The notes: generated by a model not told the origin, from the sequence alone. A DNA stretch of 33,259 nucleotides from Nostoc mirabile CHAB5784 (GCF_020829645.1 NZ_JAIVFS010000094.1:1-33259), one strand, 5' to 3'; counted from the first letter of the stretch, positions 24,078 through 32,906 are shown. Numbers and translations are program-made.

Positions 24078-25361
24078 ATGACTGAAAACAACGATACTTT
24101 GCTGCTACAAGCAGCTAAAAACGGGGATATTAAGCATCTGAGTGCGCTACTGGCTGCTGGTGCGAGGGTGGACGCGTGCGATCGCCAAGGCACGACGGCG
24201 TTGATGTTTGCTGCTAATTTAGGCTACACCGAAATTGTGCGATCGCTGCTAGATGCTGGGGCAAATATCAACTTGCCCAGAAAACTCTATGGTTTGACAG
24301 CTTTGATGTTGGCGGCTAGTGCCAAACAGCTTGACATTTTGCAGCTTTTACTATCCAAAGGTGCTGATGTTAATGCCACTAATGAAGATGGCAGCACAGC
24401 TTTAATGGCAGCTGTAGTTAAAGGTCATGTCGATGTAGTGCGAGTTTTATTGGCTGCTGGTGCAAGGGTGAATATTGCAGATAAAGATGATGATACTGCG
24501 TTGAAACTCGCCGTTAAGCAGGGACAAATAGAAGTTTTACAAGCAATTCTCCAGACTGGTGTCGATGTCAATATCCGAGATGAGGAAGGTGAGACACTCT
24601 TAACATTAGCGGCAGATTTGGGACATCTAGAGGTTGTGGAAACACTGCTGGCGGCGGGGGCTGATGTGAATGTGAAAAACGCCGATAGTGGAACTGCCCT
24701 ATCGGCAGCAGCAGCTGCTGGACATGGTGTGATCGCAGCAGCTTTACTAAATCGAGGTGCTGAAATTAATCTCCAAGACCAAGATGGTGAAACAGCCCTA
24801 CACCTTGCCGTTGTGGAAGGCTACATTGATGTTGTGCAAGTGTTACTTAACAGGGGTGCAGATGTCCAAATTAGGAACCACCTGGGTGATACGCCACTGC
24901 TTGTAGCAGCATTGCAGGGACACAGCCATATCGTCGAAGCATTGTTGCATTCCGGGGCAGATATTACTGAGAAAAACCTCGGTGAAGTACCTTTGACGCT
25001 GGCTGCATCACAGGGACACACCCAAACAGTGAAAGTGCTGCTAGAGTATGGTGCTGATGCCAACACTGCGGGCGATGATGGCAAAACTGCTTTGATCAAG
25101 GCAACCGAACGCAAACACACGGAGATAATACATTTGTTGCTGGCAAATGGGGCAGATGTGAATTTTCAAGACTCAGCGAAGGCAACAGCATTGATATGGG
25201 CTGCTTCAGCAGGTTACGGCGAAATTGTGCAGTTATTACTGCAAGCTGGGGCAGATGTGAATTTGAAAAACCGGGGTGGTTATACTGCTTTAATGATTGC
25301 AGAATTTAATGGTTATAAAAATGTGGCGCGGAGTCTGCAAAAAGCTGGGGCGCAAGAATAG
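24078..25361 (+). CDS. Ankyrin-repeat protein
   Basis: A protein of about 427 aa made almost wholly of 33-residue ankyrin repeats, about 12-13 in number, with the consensus G-x-T-A-L-x-x-A-A-x-x-G-H-x-x-V-V-x-x-L-L-x-x-G-A-D-V-N. It has no signal peptide or membrane helix, so it is a likely cytosolic protein-binding scaffold with unknown partners. I prefer the ATG at 24078 (MTENNDTLLLQAAKNG) over an in-frame TTG at 24036 because the repeats begin just after it and the extra 14 residues are not repeat-like. Repeat-to-repeat DNA similarity suggests internal duplication. Confidence 0.9.
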   Translation: MTENNDTLLLQAAKNGDIKHLSALLAAGARVDACDRQGTTALMFAANLGYTEIVRSLLDAGANINLPRKLYGLTALMLAASAKQLDILQLLLSKGADVNATNEDGSTALMAAVVKGHVDVVRVLLAAGARVNIADKDDDTALKLAVKQGQIEVLQAILQTGVDVNIRDEEGETLLTLAADLGHLEVVETLLAAGADVNVKNADSGTALSAAAAAGHGVIAAALLNRGAEINLQDQDGETALHLAVVEGYIDVVQVLLNRGADVQIRNHLGDTPLLVAALQGHSHIVEALLHSGADITEKNLGEVPLTLAASQGHTQTVKVLLEYGADANTAGDDGKTALIKATERKHTEIIHLLLANGADVNFQDSAKATALIWAASAGYGEIVQLLLQAGADVNLKNRGGYTALMIAEFNGYKNVARSLQKAGAQE

Positions 25362-25402
25362 CCATTTGAATTCTTTAACTACAGGGCTTCCCATTCAGAT
25401 GC

Positions 25403-25515
25403 CAATACGCTTGGGTTAAGGCTAAAACTCTTTATCAAAGTCAAATTTTTAACCAACCGCAGAGGCGCAGAGGAAACAGAGAGAAGAGAAAAAAATCCTT
25501 AACCCAAGCGTATTG
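25403..25515. mobile_element. 113-bp MITE with 19-bp TIRs and 10-bp target duplication
   Basis: CAATACGCTTGGGTTAAGG (25403-25421) and its exact reverse complement (25497-25515) are the ends. ATTCAGATGC is found directly outside both ends (25393-25402 and 25516-25525) as a target-site duplication. The 75-bp interior has no ORF and includes aaccgcagaggcgcagaggaa, a sequence common in cyanobacterial intergenic DNA. No transposase with such ends is seen in the window, so it would need one from elsewhere. Confidence 0.88.
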
Positions 25516-25569
25516 ATTCAGATGCCGTACGACATTATATCGCAAGGTGTAGGGACGGGTATACCTCAC

Positions 25570-25870
25570 GTAAAGGAGAAGCGCTATAAAATATTTTCAG
25601 AAATATGTTGACAAATCAATAAATGAAGGTTATTTCCTTAAATACCGGGGAGATTTAAAAAATCAAGTCCGGGCGAAAGAAACAAAGAAAGCAAAACTCC
25701 GTCGTAGCTGTTGTGAACTTGCTACGGCGGAGAAAAGAAAATTAAAGCGACAAGAGGGAGCAGGCGAAATGCTTGCGCCACAAGGATAGAAAGAAAGCAA
25801 AAATGAAGAAGTAAATTTACCTTTTACTTTTTACCTTGTACCTTTTACCTAGTCTCCCTCTTGGCGTTTC
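25570..25870 (+). other. Unassigned structured stretch
   Basis: An open frame without any usable start codon spans about 25576-25790. In the same place are a stem CTCCGTCGTAGC (25697-25708) with GCTACGGCGGAG (25721-25732), which is fully paired if G-U is allowed, and a long-range pair CAAGAGGGAG (25751-25760) with CTCCCTCTTG (25854-25863) enclosing TTACCTTTT heptamers. It may be a structured RNA or a decayed gene. It matches no RNA family I can name. Confidence 0.35.
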
Positions 25871-26051
25871 CTACTGTGCTAGATGTGCAAAATATATAGT
25901 TTTTACTTTAAGAGAAAAGTATTGTAACGATCATTTTTTATGTATCCTCCTAAAGGCTGAATACAAACGAATCCTGAAAAAAGGCTGATGTGCGACCATT
26001 TGGGCGATCGCTACGGAAATTAAAAGAAAAAATAAATAAAAAATTAAATTT

Positions 26052-26679
26052 AACGTGAGTTCGACGGTTATAAAAAGGCAAAAAGCTTGCTATGTATGGA
26101 TTTGCATAACAGGGCATACAAAAAGGCGATCGCTACGATTGAATGAGAATCGGTACAAAAGTGACAAAAAAAGCCGAGACTAAGAATATCTAACAAAAAT
26201 GAGGGTCAGGGCTTAGTCTACCATTGTATCTCGCCCGGAGGCGGAGCGTCTCCGGCTCCGCTCGACATTACACAGATTTTCTGCGATGTAGATGATTTCT
26301 GTTCGTCATGGGAGAGGATATGGCAACAAGTACCGCAGCTACCGTCAATGGCTGGAGAGCGTCGCAGCACTTACAGTATGCATCTATCGGAGGTAATGAC
26401 GATTGCGTTAGCGAAGCTTACCGAAGGTATCGCTTTGATGAAAATGATTGATAAAATTCTTTTACGCAAGCGTGCAGTAATTGAATCGGTTAATGACCAC
26501 TTAAAAAACCTGTGTCAAATTGAACATTCTAGGCATCGAAGTGTTTTCAACTTTTTGGTCAACTTGATGGCTGGTTTAGCTGCTTATACTTATTTGCCTC
26601 AAAAACCTTCACTTGATATTTATCCCAAAGACTTGCCTGCCCTTCCTCCTGCCGTTTTTTAATTCATCGAACTCACGTT
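26052..26679 (+). mobile_element. Internally deleted IS982-family insertion sequence
   Basis: The 628-bp element has 13-bp perfect ends AACGTGAGTTCGA (26052-26064) and TCGAACTCACGTT (26667-26679), flanked by a direct repeat AAATTT on both sides (26046-26051 and 26680-26685). It is well short of a full IS982 element (about 1 kb). It carries the two ends of a transposase gene and two inserted GC-rich modules (26231-26264 and about 26403-26432). Confidence 0.8.
26252..26662 (+). pseudogene. Broken IS982-type transposase
   Basis: The N-terminal part LDITQIFCDVDDFC and LSEVMTIALAKL, and the C-terminal part LLRKRAVIESVNDHLKN, IEHSRHRSVFNFLVNLMAGL and AYTYLPQKPSL, are typical of IS982 transposases. 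The middle, including most of the DDE core, is missing. The join falls in gcgttagcgaagcttaccgaaggtatcgc, a short interspersed repeat. The original start codon is replaced by a palindromic GC-rich insert encoding SPGGGASPAP, so the frame has no normal start; the first ATG is internal at 26348. It cannot encode an active enzyme. Confidence 0.85.
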
Positions 26680-26759
26680 AAATTTAGTAGAATTACTCTA
26701 GTGAATCCCTAGTCACCATCGGTTTAATCATGACTTGAGCAAGCAAAAATGGCTAATGA

Positions 26760-28151
26760 TTATAAAATTTGCAGAACAACTAGTGTCATATCATCAGTGT
26801 TTTGCTTATCAGCACCAATGAATTGCTCAACTTGGTCAAATAGGTAATCCACAATCTCCTCTGGGCCATTGCAGTACTTGCAAGCCGTATTGAAGCCAGC
26901 GACAAAGTTATCTTCATCGAAGCGATCGCCACCAGCAGCAGCAGCATCGGTCAAGCCATCTGTATAGTAAATAATAGTATCCCCAGGCTCTAACTGTGCC
27001 TGGGCATCTTCATATTGGCTGTTAGCATCCAAACCGATTAGCATTCCTAGAGTATCTAAACGGCTGACAGTTTTCGTGGCTGCGTGCCACCACAAAGGAG
27101 GATTGTGTGCCGCATTGCTATAAGACAAAATTCGGCTATGGGGATTATATTCTGAATAAAATAGCGTTACAAAGCGGTGGGAATTTTCCAAATCCGCATA
27201 CATAACTCTATTTAAGTTTTGTAGAATTCCGGCGGGGGAATTACCATGTAGCACTTCTCCCCGTAACATTCCCCGCATCATTGTCATAATCAGCCCAGCC
27301 GGAACACCTTTGCCCATGACATCTCCAATAACCAAACCCCAGCGACTATTTTCCGTGCTGTCTTTGGCCTTGGGCTGAATCTTATTATGATTGGTAGCAA
27401 TAAAGTCATAGTAGTCTCCGCCGACGCGATTGGCAGGTTTACAACGTGCCGCTAGCACTGCACCAGGAATTATGGGGCATTGACGTGGCAAAAGTCGCCG
27501 TTGAATTTCTGCGCCAATTTCTAGTTCTTGGTCTAGGCGTTCTTTTTTTCTTAGTTCTACAGCTAGTTCATCGTTTTCGATCGCAACGGCTGTTTGGTCT
27601 GCTACTAACCTAACTAACTTTTGCCTGGTTTCTGTCCAACTATATTCTGGATCGCGGCTCAAAACATAGAGCCATCCGCGTTCTGTATGCTTCACTAGAA
27701 TCGCCGTACCAAAGATTTGCACATCTGGCCCCAGATAGCGATGCATCTGGTCATCCAAAATACCCGTGGCATTGGCTAGAGGGGCAGCATTGGGCAGAAG
27801 CGTGATTTGACTGCTGGCTATTTCTAGCGCTTTGCGGATATTTTTTCGCTGGCCACTATCTTGCCAATGTAACTGCTCTAATCTTACTTGACCATTAGGT
27901 TTGTAGAGAAACAGGGCGCTCCCGTCTGCATCTGTCACTCTTGTTGCCATCAGGGGGATCAGTTCCAAAAACTGATTCAAATTATTGAAACTTCTTAGGG
28001 CAAATCCTAAAGAACTGAGCAAATCTTGAATTTTGTTCTGTTCCCGGTGCAACCTTGCCACGAGTTCTTTGAGTGCTACGACTGGTGTGACATCTGTCGC
28101 GGCACTACTATTGTTGTCAATGGGTTGAGAGGGCAGTTGAGACACAGGCAC
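26760..28151 (-). CDS. GAF-domain PP2C/SpoIIE-type serine phosphatase (RsbU-like)
   Basis: A 463-aa cytosolic signalling protein. A short coiled coil (about 27-45) leads into a GAF-like sensor (about 55-200), a helical linker EKERLDQELEIGAEIQRRLLP-like segment (about 203-222), and a SpoIIE phosphatase domain. Metal-binding motifs are complete: RVGGDYYDF (242-250), IGDVMGKGVPAG (275-286), YYTDGLTDA (395-403) and DDMTLVVL (453-460). Such enzymes dephosphorylate anti-sigma-factor antagonists or similar STAS proteins; no such partner is encoded here. The start is GTG at 28151. It is downstream of ftsY on the same strand, but 1 kb away, so it probably has its own promoter in 28152-28500. Confidence 0.92.
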   Translation of the reverse strand: MPVSQLPSQPIDNNSSAATDVTPVVALKELVARLHREQNKIQDLLSSLGFALRSFNNLNQFLELIPLMATRVTDADGSALFLYKPNGQVRLEQLHWQDSGQRKNIRKALEIASSQITLLPNAAPLANATGILDDQMHRYLGPDVQIFGTAILVKHTERGWLYVLSRDPEYSWTETRQKLVRLVADQTAVAIENDELAVELRKKERLDQELEIGAEIQRRLLPRQCPIIPGAVLAARCKPANRVGGDYYDFIATNHNKIQPKAKDSTENSRWGLVIGDVMGKGVPAGLIMTMMRGMLRGEVLHGNSPAGILQNLNRVMYADLENSHRFVTLFYSEYNPHSRILSYSNAAHNPPLWWHAATKTVSRLDTLGMLIGLDANSQYEDAQAQLEPGDTIIYYTDGLTDAAAAGGDRFDEDNFVAGFNTACKYCNGPEEIVDYLFDQVEQFIGADKQNTDDMTLVVLQIL

Positions 28152-29189
28152 AGGTACTATTGCACTTTATATTGGCAGATTTTAGATTACTTATAAATCT
28201 TTTGGCTTTGGCATTGCTAAACCATATTTAGACAAGACTTGTCACTTTAGCAAGAGTATAAAGACGTAACAGGCAACTTTTATCAGTATTTTATTTGCTT
28301 ATTGTATTTTTGATGGAATATTTGGAATTTCAAATTATGTATTTTTAGCCAAAAACCAATCCGTAAAAATTACTAGTTTTAGTGATATTTAAGAAAGCTT
28401 TTCATTTTTTCATAACTTAATTACCAAAGCATATCTCTAAAGTCATAAAAATACTTTATTAAAAGAATAATTCATAACGCTTTCAGAGTAACTGTTTGGG
28501 TAGAGGCAACTAGGAGACTAGAAGTTTTTTGAGTGAAAACCCCGATTTCCTAGAAAAAATATTTGTAGATACTTTCGCAAGTAGGATCTGAGAATACACC
28601 TGGGAGTGTTGAACCAGCTTACTTACACCAATTCGCTTTTTGAGTCCACACTGGACGATTTTGCTCTTGTTCTGATGGTCGAAAGCCGTAGTTTTCCTGA
28701 TGTCGGCGCTGGGCAAACAGATAACGCTTGTACTCCCACTCTTAAGTAAGTTACGTGCAGTGTGCAATGCCAACTCGCTAACGCAGTTCCTTCGACCTAA
28801 GAGTACAAGTCGCCATAGCCAACACCAATTACCTGCAAAGGCAAACCCCCCCACAGTGCTGGACTTTGTGCTGGCTTCCCAACGCACTGCTCACCGCTCA
28901 CACTGCTGTCCATCTTACAATAGTTGTATTTGCGGGGGTGAGCGTCTCGCTTGCCCTTTAAATTGCTGCAAGATGGAAGCTTCCGGGGTTTTCTGTGTTG
29001 CTAAATGCCCATTCAGAGCGTGAAAAAAGGCATTAGCTTGAAATTTTAGCAAAAGTTATCCATTTATTGTGACAAACTTATGATTTATAGAACTTGATCT
29101 GTTTCTAATGAGTTCAAGTGATAATACCAGATCAGTCATCCCTAAATTTATCAGTTGTCAAGAAAAATATTTAACTCCAAATTTTTCAA
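28152..29189. other. 1-kb gap: AT-rich leader and unassigned sequence
   Basis: 28152-28500 is an AT-rich leader of the phosphatase gene. 28500-29040 is richer in GC and broken up. It holds a 41-codon minus-strand frame (28619-28741), an inverted pair CTTGTACTC (28728-28736) with GAGTACAAG, CGCTCAC/GTGAGCG, and TCCATCTT/AAGATGGA arms. Two long overlapping frames on opposite strands there have no family resemblance. I read it as decayed or repeat-derived DNA. Confidence 0.5.
28619..28741 (-). pseudogene. Possible 40-residue protein fragment
   Basis: The frame encodes EWEYKRYLFAQRRHQENYGF, then RPSEQEQNRPVWTQKANWCK, ending in TAA. Composition and codon use look like real coding sequence, but it is preceded in frame by TAA and has no start. 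It may be the tail of a lost gene; I do not recognise the family. Confidence 0.3.
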
Positions 29190-30851
29190 TTAGCCACTTA
29201 AGAGAGCTTCGACAAACTCATAGCTAGAAAAGGGGCGCAGGTCTTCAATTCCTTCGCCAGCACCAATAAAGCGAATGGGTAAACCTAGCTGTTGCACAAC
29301 GGCAAGGGCAACGCCGCCTTTGGCTGTGCCATCGAGCTTGGTTAAGACAACGCCACTCAGTTGGGCAGCTTGGGAGAAAACTTCGGCTTGCCGCAGTCCA
29401 TTTTGCCCTAAAGTGGCATCTAGAACCAAAAGAGATTCTACTTTGGCATTTGGGGCTTTTTTGTCGATAATTCGCCGGATTTTGCTAAGTTCGTCCATTA
29501 AATTTTTCTTATTTTGCAGTCGCCCAGCTGTATCTACCAGAAGTAATTCGGTTTGACGCGCTTGGGCGGCTGCGATCGCATCAAATACAACTGCCGCCGG
29601 ATCTGTATTCTTTCCCGGATTGGAAATTACTTCCACACCGCTTCTACTACCCCAAACCTTTACCTGCTCCACGGCGGCGGCGCGGAAGGTGTCTGCTGCT
29701 CCAATCAAGCATTTATAACCAGATTTTTGTCCAAGATGGGCAATTTTACCGATGGTGGTGGTTTTACCGGCACCATTTACCCCAGTGATTAACCAAATAT
29801 TCAAGGTTTCTTTTTCTGGGGTAAAGATAGTTTTGTGGGATGCTTTGCTCGGTGCATCCAGCATATCTCGGAGGATTTTTTTCAGGTAAGCGATCGCTTC
29901 TTCAGGTGCAGTAACTTCTTCTCGAAGTTTTGTCTGTAGGGCATTGATAATAAAGTCTGTCGCTTCTACACCCACATCAGCTTGTAGGAGCAATGCCTCA
30001 ATTTCTGTCACAGCAGCAAGGTTTAGCGGTCCTTGACCAACGATCGCCTTCAGTTGGTTAAGAATGCTACGACGAGTTTTATCTAACCCTTGCCGGAGCT
30101 TTTTCAGCCAGGTAATTTCTTCAATAGAAACGTCTTCTGGACTTCTACCTTGAGCTGCTAAAACTTTCGCCGACCAGACAAACCCATCATCAAATACCAG
30201 TCCAGGAATTTCCTCTCCTGTCTCTGAAGTTGCAGCTACTGGCTGTACTACCTCTGGTTCTGGAACTTCAATGGCGGTGGCCATTAGTTGTTCCAGCTTG
30301 GCTTGCCGTTCTGCAGCCGCCCGTTCTAAGAAGGATAGTCCTGTTGGCTGTGTTGCCTCTGGCGTAGCTACTGGTTCGGTGGGCGTTGGTTCAACTTCAT
30401 TTGCCGTGAGTTCTGGGCTGGAGACATCTTGATCAGCAATTGCTGCCACTGAGGAATCTTCTGTGCTTTCTTCCTCAGTAGCAACTTGGATAACTTCTGG
30501 CTGTGCTGTTTCTACGGTTGTACTAACAGGTTCCTCAATTGCTTCTGGTTCGGTAATTTCCCCAATTGCCGTTTCTGCGGGTTCAGGTTGTGCTGATGCT
30601 GGTGATGCATCTGCTGAATCAGCCGGGGTTTCTACTACCTCGGCTTGTTGTTTTTGCTGAATATTTTTGTAAGCAGCTTTAGCAAACGCTAACAAGTCTG
30701 TCGTTGTGTCTGGTGCAGTTTCAGGAGTTGGTGTTGACGTTTCGGCTGGCTCTGGCTGAGGTTCTTGTGCAGGAAGAGTTTCTTCCTGTTTATTATCAGA
30801 GGGAGTGTCAGAGGAATCGTTATATTTACGACGGAACCAATTAAAAACCAT
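29190..30851 (-). CDS. ftsY: Signal recognition particle receptor FtsY
   Basis: The membrane-docking GTPase for SRP-dependent targeting. In this 553-aa protein, residues 1-210 form a long acidic Glu/Pro/Thr-rich A domain beginning MVFNWFRRKY, which helps membrane binding. The N domain follows (about 235-335), then the GTPase G domain with P-loop GVNGAGKTTT (357-366), DTFRAAAVEQ (387-396), DTAGRLQNK (440-448), TKLDGTAKGG (504-513) and the closing GAGEGIEDLRPF. The start is ATG at 30849-30851. It is downstream of nusB on the same strand, separated by 217 bp of nested repeats. Confidence 0.97.
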   Translation of the reverse strand: MVFNWFRRKYNDSSDTPSDNKQEETLPAQEPQPEPAETSTPTPETAPDTTTDLLAFAKAAYKNIQQKQQAEVVETPADSADASPASAQPEPAETAIGEITEPEAIEEPVSTTVETAQPEVIQVATEEESTEDSSVAAIADQDVSSPELTANEVEPTPTEPVATPEATQPTGLSFLERAAAERQAKLEQLMATAIEVPEPEVVQPVAATSETGEEIPGLVFDDGFVWSAKVLAAQGRSPEDVSIEEITWLKKLRQGLDKTRRSILNQLKAIVGQGPLNLAAVTEIEALLLQADVGVEATDFIINALQTKLREEVTAPEEAIAYLKKILRDMLDAPSKASHKTIFTPEKETLNIWLITGVNGAGKTTTIGKIAHLGQKSGYKCLIGAADTFRAAAVEQVKVWGSRSGVEVISNPGKNTDPAAVVFDAIAAAQARQTELLLVDTAGRLQNKKNLMDELSKIRRIIDKKAPNAKVESLLVLDATLGQNGLRQAEVFSQAAQLSGVVLTKLDGTAKGGVALAVVQQLGLPIRFIGAGEGIEDLRPFSSYEFVEALLSG

Positions 30852-30911
30852 TGCAGCAGTATTAATTATATTAAGTTATAAGTTATGAGTTTAATTTAAC
30901 TTGGGGCATTG

Positions 30912-30992
30912 GGCACTTGTACTGAGCGACTTGTACTGAGCGTAGTCGAAGTAAGTCGTTGGCGCAGCCTAAGAAGAGAAGTATTGGGCATT
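30912..30992. repeat. CACTTGTACTGAGCG repeat copy C with a nested second copy
   Basis: The outer copy cacttgtactgagcg is interrupted by acttgtactgagcgtagtcgaagta (30927-30951) and resumes as agtcgttggcgcagcctaagaagagaagtattgg. The inner piece is itself an intact family member, so one repeat has been placed inside another. It is located between nusB and ftsY. Confidence 0.75.
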
Positions 30993-31067
30993 GGTCAATA
31001 ATCAATAGTTCTTTTTCCCCTGCTTCCCCTGCTCCCTTATCCCCCTCACTTTGGCAAGTAAAAAAGG

Positions 31068-31709
31068 CTATGCTGTCTTTTTCTGCTCAGTTACTCGGCG
31101 CAAAACACCGTTAATAAACCGATGACCATCGTCTCCACTGTAGCGTTTGGCTAGCTCTACAGCTTCGTTGATGGCGATACTGTCTGGAACTCCTAAGAAC
31201 TTCATTTCAGCCACAGCGATTTGCAAGATATCGCGGTCAATTTGGGCGAGGCGAGTTACTTGCCAATCTACTAAGGCAGTAGAAAGGAGTTCATCTATAA
31301 TCTGTCGATTTTCGTTGACGGTAATCACAAGCTCTTTAGCGTAATTCCGTACTCCCTTGTCCTGATTGGCTAACTGAATCAATACTGGGAAATCAACTGC
31401 CGTACCTAACTGATTGATTGCTGTCTGGGTGCAGGCGATCGCTTCTTGCAGCATTGTTCTGGCACTATTGAGGTCGGAGGCCCGAGTTTGGCTACTTAAA
31501 AGGCGATCGTTACTGCGTTGCAGTTCACCTGCGGCATTATCGAGGGTATCTTGCACTTCTGAGGTCAGAGTGCGTACTGCTCCTAGCACCAACTTGGATA
31601 CTAGTTGATCGTCTTCCAATTTATCTAATTTCTTCGGGTTGACTGGCAATTGGCTAAGGCTTAAAAGCGCCAATTCACGAGCAATTTGCTGGGGTTTACG
31701 AGGTTGCAT
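31068..31709 (-). CDS. nusB: Transcription antitermination factor NusB
   Basis: NusB binds boxA RNA with NusE (S10) to promote rRNA antitermination. The 213-aa protein is longer than E. coli NusB because of an extra helical N-terminal insertion (about 35-105), as seen in cyanobacteria. It begins QPRKPQQIARELALLSLSQLP. The canonical C-terminal part LAQIDRDILQIAVAEM, PDSIAINEAVELAKRYS and FINGVLRRV is intact. The start is ATG at 31707-31709. It lies between the DUF502 gene and ftsY, all on the minus strand. Confidence 0.95.
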   Translation of the reverse strand: MQPRKPQQIARELALLSLSQLPVNPKKLDKLEDDQLVSKLVLGAVRTLTSEVQDTLDNAAGELQRSNDRLLSSQTRASDLNSARTMLQEAIACTQTAINQLGTAVDFPVLIQLANQDKGVRNYAKELVITVNENRQIIDELLSTALVDWQVTRLAQIDRDILQIAVAEMKFLGVPDSIAINEAVELAKRYSGDDGHRFINGVLRRVTEQKKTA

Positions 31710-32141
31710 AAAACGAGGGGTGATTGGGCGAGAACTGATTAACTAGACGGGACAAACTTACTATAATATCAATTTTTGCACAGTCAAACAACAACATTAC
31801 GCATTTGCTTGTGACTATGCCAGATTGATTTTGAAGAAGAATACAGAATACAGAACAAGAAAGTGGGGGATTCAGACCCGCCACTAAATTGTAGACCACC
31901 AAATTTTCATTTACGCGCGAGTGTTTCACCGTTTATTCAGACGCTCTTGCTAGCTTGCTTCTTTGCAGAAGTACGAGGACTAGCTAATGGTGCGCTATCC
32001 GCCAGTGGTCACTGAGCTTGCGTTGCCCTGAGCTTTGTCGTTCGCGCAGCGTCTCGTAGAGAAGGGTCGAAGTGTCACACAGAATTCAATTCTGAATTCT
32101 GAATTCTGACTCCTGAATTCTGACTCCTGAATTCTGTTTTG
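31710..32141. repeat. Repeat-filled gap between the DUF502 gene and nusB
   Basis: The gap contains a gtggcgggtctgaatccccc-type module on the minus strand (31862-31884) and ATACAGA repeats (31840-31854). A rearranged CACTGAGC...GTCGAAGTG repeat (32009-32075) is split by an inner block with the CTCTCGTAGAGAAG-type hairpin. CTGAATT heptamers (32089-32136) run to the DUF502 stop. No gene was recognised; a promoter for nusB may lie at 31710-31800. Confidence 0.65.
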
Positions 32142-32906
32142 TTAAATTTCTTCAACGGGAATAACCTGCTGCTTGATTTCGTTGTGTTTCACTTCCAGCG
32201 TGGACTCTTTAGGGAAAACCAAGGGCGTATTGGGGGCGACAATGCCACCTGATACAACTATTTTAAAAGCGTCTTCAATCGACATGGAGAGGTTTACCAC
32301 CTCATCTTCAGGAACTACTGCGTACCATCCGGTAGTCGGATTCGGGGTAGTAGGTATAAAAACACTTAACACGGGGCGAGGCATCTGGGCTTGGATATCA
32401 CTACTGATTGCACCAGTAACAAAGGCGATCGCCCAAATTCCTCGACGGGGATACTCTACCAAAATTACACGGCGAAACTTGCCATTAGAATCTTTTAGTA
32501 TTGTTTCTAAAAGCTGCTTAAGGGTTTTATATACCTGTCCCGCTAAAGGAATTGCCTGTAATAATCGCTCACCAAAATCTAGCAACCACCGACCAGCAAT
32601 ATTGCGAGCCATCAAGCCCATCAATAAAATACTTAGTAGTGGTACAGCCAACCCTACTAATAAATTCAGTAAATTTACTAAAATTGGGTTTAACCCATCA
32701 AAGGGATTCAGTTGTTTGGGAATTTGGGTGAGGAAGTTGATTACCCAACTAGCAATGGTAATCGTTAGCCAGATAGTGGTTGCTAGGGGAATTACTACCA
32801 ACAAACCAGCGATCAGGTCGTTTTTTAAGTCCTGTTTTAGGCGATCAATTACCAAGCCCCGATTCTCCTGTTTTAAGCTAGAGGAACTTTTGTTATTGGT
32901 ATTCAT
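32142..32906 (-). CDS. DUF502 membrane protein
   Basis: A protein of about 254 aa from the ATG at 32904-32906; an upstream TTG at 32927 is less likely. It has two strong transmembrane helices (about 31-57 and 75-100), then a cytoplasmic or periplasmic beta domain with the family stretches PLAGQVYKTLKQLLETI, RRVILVEYPRRGIWAIAFVTG and SVFIPTTPNPTTGWYAVVP. The function is unknown; plant relatives include the COV proteins. It is first in the DUF502-nusB-ftsY group. A tnpB fragment ends only 33 bp upstream, leaving little room for a native promoter. Confidence 0.88.
   Translation of the reverse strand: MNTNNKSSSSLKQENRGLVIDRLKQDLKNDLIAGLLVVIPLATTIWLTITIASWVINFLTQIPKQLNPFDGLNPILVNLLNLLVGLAVPLLSILLMGLMARNIAGRWLLDFGERLLQAIPLAGQVYKTLKQLLETILKDSNGKFRRVILVEYPRRGIWAIAFVTGAISSDIQAQMPRPVLSVFIPTTPNPTTGWYAVVPEDEVVNLSMSIEDAFKIVVSGGIVAPNTPLVFPKESTLEVKHNEIKQQVIPVEEI

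Noticed and set aside
25576..25790. A 70-codon basic protein
   Set aside because: There is no ATG, GTG or TTG near its beginning; kept only as an unassigned structured stretch.
28510..29023. Two opposing proteins of 125 and 107 aa
   Set aside because: They overlap each other on opposite strands, have odd Cys/Ser/Thr-rich composition and no motifs.
31696..31929. A 77-aa minus-strand protein upstream of nusB
   Set aside because: Its codons cover known-type intergenic repeats (gtggcgggtctgaatccccc) and it overlaps the nusB start; no conserved domain.
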